From Marinicella gelatinilytica (GTDB lineage Bacteria; Pseudomonadota; Gammaproteobacteria; Xanthomonadales; Marinicellaceae): a stretch of DNA of 64,000 bases. How positions within the stretch are numbered: the stretch's first letter is position 1; every line of letters starts with the position of its first letter. Position numbers and translations under genes: made by a program. The notes beneath the pieces are model-generated. The model saw only the letters and a program-made list of their open reading frames with translations. It was not told the origin of the DNA and searched no databases. Positions 6,590-15,137 of the stretch are shown here, piece by piece. Where the stretch lies: contig NZ_JAPMLN010000012.1 of assembly GCF_026410405.1 (NCBI RefSeq), positions 1-64,000 of the forward strand, given 5' to 3'.

Positions 6590-8905
6590 TTATTCCTGGG
6601 CACTCTTCTCCATATAGTCCTCCAACAACAACTGATCCTTAGCCGTCCATAATTGATTGGCCTTGAGTTTATTTTCCTGCATCAGCATGGCAGCAGCTAA
6701 ATAGTCTGACTCTCTGGCTTTAAACTGAGCTTTTAGTTTAAAGAATAAATAATCATATTGGGTCTTTGAGTCAAGTCGATTTATGACGGATTGGTATTCT
6801 TTATCAGGGTGTTGCAATAATATCGCCAGAATTTCAAAGCCGACGTAATTGGCGACATGCTTTTCATTCTTTTCGCGGTAGCTTTTTTCAACATCTTGAA
6901 GCACTTCTAAACCCTCTTCCACTTGACCCAGTCTGACCAAAATATGGCCTTTAGCACGGTTCATATCGGTGGCGAAATCTTCCATCAATACAGGTAATTT
7001 AACCTGCATATCTTGATAAAAATCTAACGCTTGTTCCGGCGGCAACACGCGACTTGCTATCAGTGTGATCCAACTGTAAAAAATGGGCATCTCTTCGGCC
7101 ACATAATTATTTTCCAAGGTGGCTTTTATGGTATTGGCATGGTTGTAGGCTTCAATAAACTTATCTTGTACATAAAAAGCATGCATGGTGACCGCTTCCA
7201 CCATCAGGTAATATCTTTTATTGTTGGTTTCCTTAGCCAATTGAGCCATTCGTGCAATGTACTTCTCGGAGCGATCAAAACGTCCGGTTAAATTAAAAAT
7301 AACCGCAGTGGACATTAAATAACGCATCTCCTGTTTTGGTAGGTTTGTTTTATTGAGTAGATTTTCCGCTTGGTTGGCAATTTGAAGACCCTCTTCATAG
7401 TTAGACTCTGTCAGATTAATGCCATTCATCAAAGCATAACTTTCAATCATATTATCCGGATTATAATCTTGCGAATAGTAATGAATGGCTTTAGTCAGGG
7501 TTTGTCTGGCTTGGTCAAAGTCCGCTTTATAAGCATAAACCAGCGCTTGATCGAGGTATATTGACGCCAGCTGATGGTCTAAGGGATAGTAACTTTCACT
7601 TAGCTCTAATTGCTCATTAAGATTTTTTAAAGCCGAATCCCAGTCTTTCATCAGATGATTCATTAAGATCATCGATTTTAAACCATGGATTTTCTGAATA
7701 GGATTTGGATTTTCCTCAATCGATTGAATAGATTGCGCTATGCTTTCTTTGGCCTTTTGAAATTCTTGCAACTGGCTATAAGCAACTGCTTTGATGTAAT
7801 GCAAATCAAACTGCAGCCCTTTGTCATTATCAATAATGGCTTGCGGTAAAAATGTATCGGCAATGCTGATGGCCTCGGTCAATTGATTAAGTTTAATCTT
7901 CACATAGGCCAATTGCACCCAGGCTGCTTTAAATTGCGGATCTTTATGCACCGCCGCTTCAAAATAATTCTTTGCTTTAGAAAAATCCTGTTTCAACTGT
8001 TGTGCAGTAATCCCCTGAATATAACTTTGCAGTGCATAATCATCATTTGTTAATGGAGTATTTTCGGATAACGGTAAAACATTATCTATGGTAGATAAGC
8101 TTTGATTAATCCATTGACTGATATTCTGAGTCAGGCTCAACAGCTGATTTGATTCTAATGTGGTTTTTGAAAAAACCTTGTCCTGATTGCGCAATGTGAC
8201 TTGTGCTTCAAAACGACCGGCGTTTTCGGAAAAATTAACCAATACTGCATAATCAAGTTTGCCTTTCGAGGTTATATCAATCGCCAGTTCATCCGGGCTG
8301 TTTTTAGTCGGCCATGTAATCTGCGGATAAAAGGCATTGATTGATTTATCTTGTTCAAGTAAAGACACCAGGTAACTGAGGGTTCCCAGATTGATTGGTG
8401 ATAAATCCTCACTGTTGGACAGCACCACCACGTTGACATCGTCTGCTGTTACCTCGGTCTCAGTGCTTGTCGTGGTATTTTGTGACCATAGTATAGCGGC
8501 AACTATTACCAACAATATGATGAAGACAAATAAGCCTGTTTTATACGATTTTTTGCCTGACTCTGCGTTTTTAGTGTTGACCGGTGCGGTAAACCGATAT
8601 CCAACACCCCTGTGAGTTTCGATAATGGGGTTGGTTAAATCATCATCATGAATTATTTTTCTTAAGCGAAGTATTTGCTTAGCCAATGCGGCATCGGTAA
8701 CAATCTGTCCGTGCCAAACAGTATTTATTAAGTGATCTTTAGATAAAATTTCACCTTGGTTTTCAACAAATTCCAATAACAAATGATAGGCTTTGGTGTT
8801 GATGGTTTGTTTTTTACCTTTGTAATATAAAGCCTGTTGATTCCGAGACAGATGAAAATCTAAGAACTGATAATCAAGCGTTGTTTGAGCACCCATAAAA
8901 TCCAC
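6590..8905 (-). CDS. Membrane-bound winged-helix regulator with TPR sensor domain (CadC/ToxR-like layout)
   Basis: A 771-residue protein. Residues about 10-108 form an OmpR/PhoB-type winged-helix DNA-binding domain (ending in the typical ETHRGVGYRF). One transmembrane helix follows at 124-140, then a long extracytoplasmic part, first alpha/beta (about 150-270), then many tetratricopeptide repeats (about 280-760). This layout matches one-component membrane regulators of the CadC/ToxR group, which bind promoters directly from the membrane. A second in-frame ATG is three codons in. The 9-bp inverted repeat at 8964-8987 in its upstream region is a candidate binding site. It converges on the repeat-protein operon but its target genes cannot be told from the sequence. 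Confidence 0.9.
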   Translation of the reverse strand: MDFMGAQTTLDYQFLDFHLSRNQQALYYKGKKQTINTKAYHLLLEFVENQGEILSKDHLINTVWHGQIVTDAALAKQILRLRKIIHDDDLTNPIIETHRGVGYRFTAPVNTKNAESGKKSYKTGLFVFIILLVIVAAILWSQNTTTSTETEVTADDVNVVVLSNSEDLSPINLGTLSYLVSLLEQDKSINAFYPQITWPTKNSPDELAIDITSKGKLDYAVLVNFSENAGRFEAQVTLRNQDKVFSKTTLESNQLLSLTQNISQWINQSLSTIDNVLPLSENTPLTNDDYALQSYIQGITAQQLKQDFSKAKNYFEAAVHKDPQFKAAWVQLAYVKIKLNQLTEAISIADTFLPQAIIDNDKGLQFDLHYIKAVAYSQLQEFQKAKESIAQSIQSIEENPNPIQKIHGLKSMILMNHLMKDWDSALKNLNEQLELSESYYPLDHQLASIYLDQALVYAYKADFDQARQTLTKAIHYYSQDYNPDNMIESYALMNGINLTESNYEEGLQIANQAENLLNKTNLPKQEMRYLMSTAVIFNLTGRFDRSEKYIARMAQLAKETNNKRYYLMVEAVTMHAFYVQDKFIEAYNHANTIKATLENNYVAEEMPIFYSWITLIASRVLPPEQALDFYQDMQVKLPVLMEDFATDMNRAKGHILVRLGQVEEGLEVLQDVEKSYREKNEKHVANYVGFEILAILLQHPDKEYQSVINRLDSKTQYDYLFFKLKAQFKARESDYLAAAMLMQENKLKANQLWTAKDQLLLEDYMEKSAQE

Positions 8906-8963
8906 TTAACAAAGAATGTGATAAAAACATCGTTAATCTATTTTACACATTTTCATTAAATTA

Positions 8964-8987
8964 TCTTAGATTATTAAGAATCTAAGA
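8964..8987. promoter_or_regulatory. Inverted repeat upstream of the winged-helix/TPR regulator
   Basis: TCTTAGATT and AATCTAAGA form a perfect 9-bp dyad with a 6-bp spacer, 58 bp upstream of the regulator start. A related stretch (TATTAAGAATTAAGAGTCAT, 9035-9054) repeats the right half, TATTAAGAATcTAAGAcTCAT, in direct orientation. The rest of the 313-bp gap (8906-9218) is AT-rich with no gene. Confidence 0.45.
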
Positions 8988-9175
8988 CTCATAGGGAACT
9001 TTAACTGCGAGACTATAAATTAAGTTGTCATTTTTATTAAGAATTAAGAGTCATTACATTTAGAAATATTGCGATAATTTATCCAAAAATACAGTAAACC
9101 AGCTGAGCATTGTTAACCCATATTTTCTCCTGAGTGTTTGCGAACTGTTAAGCCACACTGTTCATGCCGAATTAT

Positions 9176-9209
9176 AAAAAAGTCTGAAATAAAACCTGAC
9201 ATCAGACTT
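9176..9209 (-). terminator. Intrinsic terminator of the exported repeat protein gene
   Basis: Read on the minus strand, AAGTCTGA pairs with TCAGACTT and is followed by a run of six or more Ts. It begins about 10 bp after the stop codon at 9219. Confidence 0.85.
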
Positions 9210-9218
9210 CTTTAACAA

Positions 9219-10178
9219 TCACGATTCTTCAAAACCATTGAAGAAAATTAAATCACTGTTATCAAATCCATCTCTGAAAATGAGATCGGGTAAAGCACAA
9301 ACTGTTTTAGAGGCACCGGCAAACTCCCCGGTAGGACTGTCCACCAACAACTGCGTCACCTCCCCGGTCAGCACATTGATTGATCCATAGGTGGTTTCAC
9401 TGTTGCCGGTATAAAAATACCCGTATAATATTTTTTTATGGCGGTCATAGGTAATATCTTGTGCATAACTGGCATTAAGACCTGTTAAACCAATCAGAGT
9501 AGCGGCACCTGTTAGGACATTAATTGAATATATGCTGTCATGAGCAACATCGTGGCCATAAATATTGCCTTCACAATCAGCGGCAATGCCAATCAATAAG
9601 GGGGTCGTTGATTGGGTACCTATCAACGTCAATGCACCTGTCGTTAAATCACAACTATAAAAACTCGAAGTGGTGCCATTATTACTGGTCACATAACACG
9701 TTCCATTAGGTGTAATATCAAGACCTGAAACATAATCATTGGCAATGATATTGGTTAATGGACCCACGACCGTCAGCGCGCCATTAGTTTGATTAATTGT
9801 CACCAGGTTTTTTCCGGTATTTTCAAGTCCATATAAGGTTTCGCCGGTTTCATCAAATGCCATGGCATAAATACTGGCTGTGATGCCTCCAACATAAGTC
9901 TGTGCCGAGAAATCATTCACAGGATGGGTATAGAAGTTGTCGTTTTTCATTTCAAAAACAAATGACGTGGATGTGGTTGGTGCGCCTTTAAGACTAATAA
10001 CTTGACCCAAAGACTTATCAGCCGCTGGTATATGATTTGGACAAAAATCAGCAGCCGCATCCATTGATCCCAAATGATTATAATATTGACATAATTCAGT
10101 TGTCCCCGCAAAAGTAGTCGAACCACTAAGAATCATTAACAAGACAATACAGTATTTAACCTTTATGCTATTTTTCAT
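9219..10178 (-). CDS. Exported protein with propeller-like repeats and C-terminal 'NGFE' motif
   Basis: A 319-residue protein. The frame is open further upstream, but the ATG at 10178 has GAGAAG seven bases before it and opens directly into a signal peptide, so it is the likely start. The mature part shows repeating segments of the type 'IYSINVLTGAATLIG' / 'FYSCDLTTGALTLIG' / 'LVTINQTNGALTVVG', as in beta-propeller-type proteins, at roughly 40-50-residue spacing. The C terminus carries two copies of a short motif, LIFRDGFD and LIFFNGFE, ending in ES. A terminator follows directly. It is probably secreted or on the cell surface; no enzymatic motif is visible. Confidence 0.85.
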   Translation of the reverse strand: MKNSIKVKYCIVLLMILSGSTTFAGTTELCQYYNHLGSMDAAADFCPNHIPAADKSLGQVISLKGAPTTSTSFVFEMKNDNFYTHPVNDFSAQTYVGGITASIYAMAFDETGETLYGLENTGKNLVTINQTNGALTVVGPLTNIIANDYVSGLDITPNGTCYVTSNNGTTSSFYSCDLTTGALTLIGTQSTTPLLIGIAADCEGNIYGHDVAHDSIYSINVLTGAATLIGLTGLNASYAQDITYDRHKKILYGYFYTGNSETTYGSINVLTGEVTQLLVDSPTGEFAGASKTVCALPDLIFRDGFDNSDLIFFNGFEES

Positions 10179-10389
10179 TGCTCTTCTCTCAACAATATTT
10201 ACTTTTAAGTCGATATCATTATGAATGTGACGCAATGATTTATCAGGACATCTGTTGGACATTGCATGTCGTTTAAGGACATCAGCAACTTTTGATAGAA
10301 AAAGCAGGAAAAATAGTTTTTGTCAGTTTGTTAAGATGAGACCTCTGCAAAAGACCTATAATGGGCAGCTTGCGTTTTTTATATCCCAA

Positions 10390-11430
10390 ATGAGTATGAC
10401 AAGTAATTTCAATACCCTATTCCCGACTCTTAACACAATCACTGCTGAAGGCGATATCAGAACATCAGCCGCAGACTTTAAGGTCATTGAACACCATGAA
10501 GTGGATTTCACTGAAAGCGGCGAACACCTGTGGTTTAAAATCGAGAAAACTCACAGCAACACCGCTTGGGTGGCGACACAATTGGCCAGTGCCTGTAAGG
10601 TGCCAGCGCGACAAGTGGGCTTTGCCGGGATGAAAGATCGCCATGCCATCACCCAACAATGGTTCAGCGTGCAATTACCCAAGATATCCGACATAGCACT
10701 TATTAAAGACAAATTGCCTGATGAAATAACAATTCTCGAACACCATTGGCATCAATCAAAAATCAAAACCGGACAGTTAAAATTCAACGAATTTATTTTG
10801 GTGATCAGGAACGTCACCGGTGACCAAGCCGCCATCGAAGAAAACATCGCCTTAGTTAAACAACGGGGTGTGCCCAATTACTTTGGCCCACAGCGCTTTG
10901 GCAATGATTTAAACAATATTCAACAAGCTAAGGACTGGTTTGCCGATAAAATCCGCGTTAACAATAAAAAACTGCGCGGCATTCTGATATCCACCGCCCG
11001 CAGTCATATTTTTAATCTGATTCTAGCCCACCGCATCGAACACGATCTGTGGCAACAAGTGATACCCGGTGATATTTTACAACTGGATCAAAGTCATTCA
11101 TGGTTTCCGGCCAGTGATGCCACAGAAACCGAATTAACAGAACGCATTGCGGCTTTTGATATTCACCTAACAGCAGCTCTTTGGGGCGAAGATGAGGTGC
11201 AAAGTAGTGAGCAATGCGCAGAACTTGAAACCAGCATCGCCGCCACACTACCCGAGTATCAATCCGGTTTTATTAAACACCGAGTCAAACAAGACCGCCG
11301 CGCCATGCGTGTCTACCCCAATGAGCTCCAACATCAATGGCAGGACAATGCCTTACACCTCAGCTTCAAACTACAACCCGGCGCCTACGCCACCAGCGTT
11401 CTGCGCGAAGTTATTCAGACCCGTGATTGA
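10390..11430 (+). CDS. tRNA pseudouridine(13) synthase TruD
   Basis: TruD converts U13 of tRNA-Glu to pseudouridine. The family signature AGMKDRHAITQQ is present with catalytic Asp at residue 83 counted from the chosen start, and downstream blocks (GVPNYFGPQRFG, PGAYATSVLREV) match the family throughout. The frame is open back to 10255, but the family is about 345 residues and homology begins near SNFNTLFP, so I place the start at the ATG at 10390 (or 10396). No clear Shine-Dalgarno is visible at either. The gene is divergent from the exported protein at 10178, with 211 bp between the starts. It stands alone, without the usual ispF/surE neighbours. Confidence 0.95.
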   Translation: MSMTSNFNTLFPTLNTITAEGDIRTSAADFKVIEHHEVDFTESGEHLWFKIEKTHSNTAWVATQLASACKVPARQVGFAGMKDRHAITQQWFSVQLPKISDIALIKDKLPDEITILEHHWHQSKIKTGQLKFNEFILVIRNVTGDQAAIEENIALVKQRGVPNYFGPQRFGNDLNNIQQAKDWFADKIRVNNKKLRGILISTARSHIFNLILAHRIEHDLWQQVIPGDILQLDQSHSWFPASDATETELTERIAAFDIHLTAALWGEDEVQSSEQCAELETSIAATLPEYQSGFIKHRVKQDRRAMRVYPNELQHQWQDNALHLSFKLQPGAYATSVLREVIQTRD

Positions 11431-11563
11431 GAAATCTTCTTTTTCCTGGTTATTTGTGATTTTATCTTGTTAATTTTTATTGGATTGTTAGTTGGTTGTT
11501 AATTTACAATAAGATAAGAGTAAAATTAAGGCTTTCTTAGACAACTCAACGCACCTACCTCGT

Positions 11564-11650
11564 GCTGGGCTGCGCAGGCTTAGCCCAGCCTACGTCTTAC
11601 TTTTTAAACAGAACTATCATTCCGACCGAGCGAAGCGAGTGGAGGAATCT
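11564..11650. repeat. Two common intergenic repeat elements
   Basis: The 336-bp gap after truD holds two elements of kinds that occur in many unrelated bacterial genomes. The first is a hairpin, GCTGGGCT (11564-11571) with AGCCCAGC (11582-11589) next to CCTACG, of the 'CCTAC...GGTTGGG' class. The second, 11619-11650, is a CATTCCGACCGAGCGAAGC type element ending GGAGGAATCT. No gene is visible in the gap. Confidence 0.65.
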
Positions 11651-11766
11651 TCATCAGTTTTGTCATTTCCAATATAACTAAGTAACAACCATTAATATCA
11701 ATTAACTAACAATATGGTTTCATTTAGATTAAGTAGTAATCGGTAATCATTAAATTTTAATAATGC

Positions 11767-12165
11767 CTAAGAGGCTAATTGGGAGCTTCTAAACTTAACA
11801 ATTTCTTTTTCTGCTTCTAATAAAATTTCATCAATCCCCTTATTTTTAATTTCAATATCAATAGGATGAACATATGAAATTTTATCTTTTGTAAATGTGT
11901 AGTAAACAAAAATCGAGTTTTTAGAAAAAAAATTTTTATACACTTTGAATTCGCCAGGAAAAGCACTACCTAACTTATTATGTAAAAATACTATATCTTT
12001 CGCATTATCAAACAAGATCCAAGCAGTCTCACTCATATTTCTGTCTCCAGATTCCCATCTTTGCCAAGTTCTTAAATTGACACAAACAATATCCGCAGCC
12101 TCTTGCTGAGTTAATTTTGATTTAATTCGTGCGTTTTTTATGGTTTCTTTTGTTAATTTCCTCAT
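11767..12165 (-). CDS. XRE-family helix-turn-helix regulator
   Basis: A 132-residue protein. Residues about 6-60 form a Cro/C1-type helix-turn-helix (SKLTQQEAADIVCVNLRTW followed by QRWESGDRNMSETAW). The remaining 70 residues are unrecognised, Lys-rich and predicted alpha/beta. A perfect 8-bp dyad sits between its own -35 and -10 boxes (see 12196-12224), which argues for autorepression. The gene and its divergent neighbour at 12468 are markedly more AT-rich than the surrounding housekeeping genes and lie between copies of intergenic repeats, suggesting an acquired patch. No toxin partner is adjacent on the same strand. Confidence 0.85.
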   Translation of the reverse strand: MRKLTKETIKNARIKSKLTQQEAADIVCVNLRTWQRWESGDRNMSETAWILFDNAKDIVFLHNKLGSAFPGEFKVYKNFFSKNSIFVYYTFTKDKISYVHPIDIEIKNKGIDEILLEAEKEIVKFRSSQLAS

Positions 12166-12195
12166 ATTCTAATTCTATAATTAAGTAATAATTAA

Positions 12196-12224
12196 ATTAT
12201 ACGACCATTGGTCGTACTTTTAAA
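12196..12224 (-). promoter_or_regulatory. Promoter with embedded operator for the XRE regulator
   Basis: On the minus strand, -10 TATAAT is at 12201-12196 and a weak -35 (TTTAAA) at 12224-12219, 17 bp apart. Between and touching them lies a dyad, TACGACCA-T-TGGTCGTA (12200-12216). The -10 is about 30 bp from the ATG at 12165. A repressor bound here would block RNA polymerase. The rest of the 302-bp gap up to 12468 has no recognisable gene. Confidence 0.7.
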
Positions 12225-12467
12225 GAGATATCTAAAATATTGGTCTGTTTAGTGAATAATAGTTATAGTTTGCGAATGCAACTATTTTCCAAAATGTTTA
12301 AAGATTTTAATTTAATTACAGTTAAACAGATAGACTTTTGCTATAACCGGATTCTAGGTTATTAATAATTTTCAATATTAATACTTATGGATTCACAGCA
12401 CTAAATACTTATATTGTTTTTTACATTATTTTCTAATGTGTACCATGACTTATAGGAGGCATTTAAA

Positions 12468-13214
12468 ATGAGAATGTTAATTAAGTTTGCACTCACTTTA
12501 CTTTTAATTCAAATTTCAACCGCTATTTTAGCAAGCGATAACCTTTCTACATGTTTATCTGGAAAATATGCCACACTTTGTGATTATTCATTACTATCAT
12601 CAAATGAGAAAAAGCAAGCTTACTTGGCACAAAAACGTGAAAATTTAAAAATTTGTATTACTGGCAAGTATATTGCTTTATGTGATAAGGAATTACTAAC
12701 TAAAGAACAACTTGTTGATGTTAAAATTGCGGAAAAATCTGTAAATCTTGAAACATGCATGAACGGAAATTATAAATCTTTATGTAATTATTCATTGCTA
12801 TCCAAACATGAATTAATTGAAGTAAAAACGGCAGAGAGACAAACTAATTTAAAAACATGTTTGAATGGCAATTATTCATCTCTCTGTGACCATTCATTAT
12901 TAACAGCATCAGAAGCTTTAAAAGTTATAAAAGCTGAGGAAAAAGCTACTGAATTGACCTCTGATTCAACTAATGTTCTTACTTCCAAAACCACAAAAAA
13001 ATCAGGTGGTAAAGCATCATTTTATATTGAACACTCATACGATGATGTCTTTTTCATAATTAATGATGAAAAGTTTGAGGCTAAAACATTTTGCAACTTC
13101 TGGAACGAAGGTGATAAAGTAATCTTTATAGATGGAAATGCATTTGGTGCTTGTGCTACCGCAAAAATTTACAACCAAAATCGAAAGGAAGTTTGCGAAG
13201 TTTGGTGTAATTAG
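12468..13214 (+). CDS. Exported Cys-rich protein with four 34-residue repeats
   Basis: A 248-residue protein with a signal peptide (about residues 1-22) and a strong Shine-Dalgarno (AGGAGG). Residues 25-160 are four consecutive 34-residue units with consensus N-L-x-T-C-L-x-G-x-Y-x-x-L-C-(D/N)-x-S-L-L-(S/T)...-A-E-(K/R); each has a C-x8-C pair, so eight spaced cysteines in all. A Ser/Thr/Lys linker (about 163-180) leads to a C-terminal domain of about 68 residues with four more cysteines (CNFW, GACAT, VCEVWC). The even number of Cys and the export signal suggest disulfide-stabilised repeats in the periplasm or outside. I have seen this repeat type in hypothetical proteobacterial proteins but know no function. 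AT-rich, like the neighbouring XRE gene. Confidence 0.85.
   Translation: MRMLIKFALTLLLIQISTAILASDNLSTCLSGKYATLCDYSLLSSNEKKQAYLAQKRENLKICITGKYIALCDKELLTKEQLVDVKIAEKSVNLETCMNGNYKSLCNYSLLSKHELIEVKTAERQTNLKTCLNGNYSSLCDHSLLTASEALKVIKAEEKATELTSDSTNVLTSKTTKKSGGKASFYIEHSYDDVFFIINDEKFEAKTFCNFWNEGDKVIFIDGNAFGACATAKIYNQNRKEVCEVWCN
12540..12947 (+). repeat. Four 102-bp coding repeats
   Basis: In-frame tandem repeats of exactly 102 bp (34 codons) encoding the C-x8-C units of the exported protein. Protein similarity is clear, DNA similarity is moderate, so the duplication is not recent. Confidence 0.85.
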
Positions 13215-13340
13215 TAAGATAAGCTGAGCTGAACAACGCGCAGCCCAATTTTTATCAAAAATTACAAATCACTTTAAGAAATATTAATCGTAAATTTTAG
13301 TCGAGTATTTGTATTAATATCCTGTAGTTTATCATTTGAT

Positions 13341-13374
13341 GTTGGACTTCGCGTTGCTCAGTTCCAACCTACAG
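13341..13374. repeat. Common 'GTAGGTTGGA..CGCGAAG' intergenic repeat
   Basis: GTTGGAC and TTCCAAC arms surround CGCGTTGCTCAG, next to CCTACAG. This is the widespread 'TGTAGGTTGG...GCGAAG...CCAAC' class of intergenic hairpin. A partial relative (GCTGAACAACGCGCAGCCCAA) lies near 13228-13248. The remaining sequence between 13215 and 13417 is AT-rich and shows no gene. Confidence 0.55.
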
Positions 13375-13417
13375 AATTTACCCAGACTATATTGCCAATA
13401 CTCAGCCTCAAAAAATT

Positions 13418-14950
13418 TTATTCATACTTAGCCGGTCTGCCATTGGTGGTGGTGTTTTTGATGAAGGTTCGGATGTCGTCATTGGCTTTTTCCAGATCCT
13501 CTTTACGTAAGTACATCATGTGGCCGCTGCGGTAGCCTTTGAACATCAGTCGGTCTTTCATTTGACCGCTGGGGTCGATCTGATTAAGGGTGTATTTGGC
13601 CGCTGAATAGGTGGTGGCGCCGTCGTAATAGCCGGATTGTACCAGTACCTTCAAATAGGGGTTTTGGGCCATGGCTTGGCGCAGGCCTTCGCGGACGGTG
13701 TTGTTGGTTCTGTCCCAGGGACGGACGTCACCAAACATGCTATACGGCACATCGGTTTTATAATTAAGTTCTTCTCTTAAGTAGTAGTTAATGGCTGGTG
13801 TAAAGGAGTGTAACCATGATGTCAGTTCGGCGCTGTAATCCGGGCTGTCACCGGTCAGCACTTTATCAATACCTAAGTATCGTGAGTCTAAGCGGCCGAG
13901 GGTTTGACCGGTTTTATCGCGCAATAATTCTTTCCAGAAAAATCGCGGCGTCACATCTAAATTATTTTGTAGAATTGACTTTTCGCTTAAGCCGGAATAG
14001 TGGGCCATTTTTGCAGCCACAGCGTTACGTTCTTGATCGGTAATAAAACCGCCTTTGGCTAAGGCTGGCATCAGTTCATTGATGGCGAATGCCTCCACTT
14101 CCGGTAAGATTTCGGTTAAATCTTGGCTTTGCAGCTCAGCGGGCAGCATGTTATGGTGCCAAGCGGTGGCCGCCATATAAGGAAAGTCCATGGCCGTGGA
14201 TATGGCCGGGTCAGAACCCATGGCTTGATAATCAGCCGGTGACACCATAATCACACCGTTTAAATACATCCATTCTGAGTTCTGTAAGGTCGCCGCTAAG
14301 CCCATGACACGGGTGCCGCCATAACTTTCGCCGATAATGTATTTGGGTGACTGCCAACGGTTGTTGCGTGACATAAAAGTGGTGATCCACTTGGATAAAT
14401 AATCAATATCAGCATTAACCCCAAAAAACAGCTTTTTATCGGGGTATTCCCCGTCTTTGTTTTTCACCATTCTGGAGTAACCGGTATTGACCGGGTTCAC
14501 ATAGACAATATCGGCCACATCTAAGATCGAATGGGGATTTTCTTTAACACCATAAGGCTGTACCGGATAGCCTTCATCATCAATCTTTAAAACCCGCGGT
14601 CCGGTATACGCCACATGCATCCAAACAGACGCCGAACCGGGGCCGCCATTAAAGGAAACAATAATCGGTCGGGCGGCATCATTTTTAATGTCGTTGCGTT
14701 TATAGTAGGTATAAAACAGCGTCGCCAACACCTCACCCTCTGCATTCCAAACAGGCTGGGTTCCGGTGGTTGCGGTATAAGGAATCACTTTACCCTTGAT
14801 TGTTACCTTGTTTTGGGTGACCACTTTAGAATCAATATCAATGCTTCTGTTAAAAGATCCGATCGCTTCATCCTGAGGTGATTTCTCATCTTTTTGTGCA
14901 AAGACAGAAACTGTGATTAGTAAACAAAGTGTGAGAGCTAATTTTTTCAT
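13418..14950 (-). CDS. S10-family serine carboxypeptidase, exported
   Basis: A 510-residue secreted peptidase that removes C-terminal residues from peptides. The start at 14950 opens directly with a signal peptide; a further in-frame ATG six codons upstream (14968) is possible. Family features are all present: the substrate/oxyanion block FNGGPGSAS (about residues 100-108), the nucleophile motif GESYGGTR with Ser near residue 209, a C-terminal Asp in the GYYDGAT region and the catalytic His in YRSGHMMYL. These peptidases are active at acidic pH and probably work in the periplasm or outside, in line with protein scavenging. The gene is transcribed alone, convergent with the AT-rich patch. Confidence 0.93.
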   Translation of the reverse strand: MKKLALTLCLLITVSVFAQKDEKSPQDEAIGSFNRSIDIDSKVVTQNKVTIKGKVIPYTATTGTQPVWNAEGEVLATLFYTYYKRNDIKNDAARPIIVSFNGGPGSASVWMHVAYTGPRVLKIDDEGYPVQPYGVKENPHSILDVADIVYVNPVNTGYSRMVKNKDGEYPDKKLFFGVNADIDYLSKWITTFMSRNNRWQSPKYIIGESYGGTRVMGLAATLQNSEWMYLNGVIMVSPADYQAMGSDPAISTAMDFPYMAATAWHHNMLPAELQSQDLTEILPEVEAFAINELMPALAKGGFITDQERNAVAAKMAHYSGLSEKSILQNNLDVTPRFFWKELLRDKTGQTLGRLDSRYLGIDKVLTGDSPDYSAELTSWLHSFTPAINYYLREELNYKTDVPYSMFGDVRPWDRTNNTVREGLRQAMAQNPYLKVLVQSGYYDGATTYSAAKYTLNQIDPSGQMKDRLMFKGYRSGHMMYLRKEDLEKANDDIRTFIKNTTTNGRPAKYE

Positions 14951-15137
14951 AGTAACTGGTGAATCCATCTAAGAATAGGTACTCATTATAGAAAAAAAAA
15001 TTCAGATAATCAGGGTTTTGGCACAGATACTTTGACTTAGATTAATCAGCATGGTTTTTTTGCACATTCGATAATAGAGACCTTTAATTAAATGTTATGA
15101 TTAACACCTCAATAAGTTTAATCAAAAAAATAATTCA

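Noticed and set aside
11767-13214. Toxin-antitoxin pair formed by the XRE gene and the Cys-rich protein
   Set aside because: The genes are divergent, over 300 bp apart, and the second is exported, which does not fit a type II pair.
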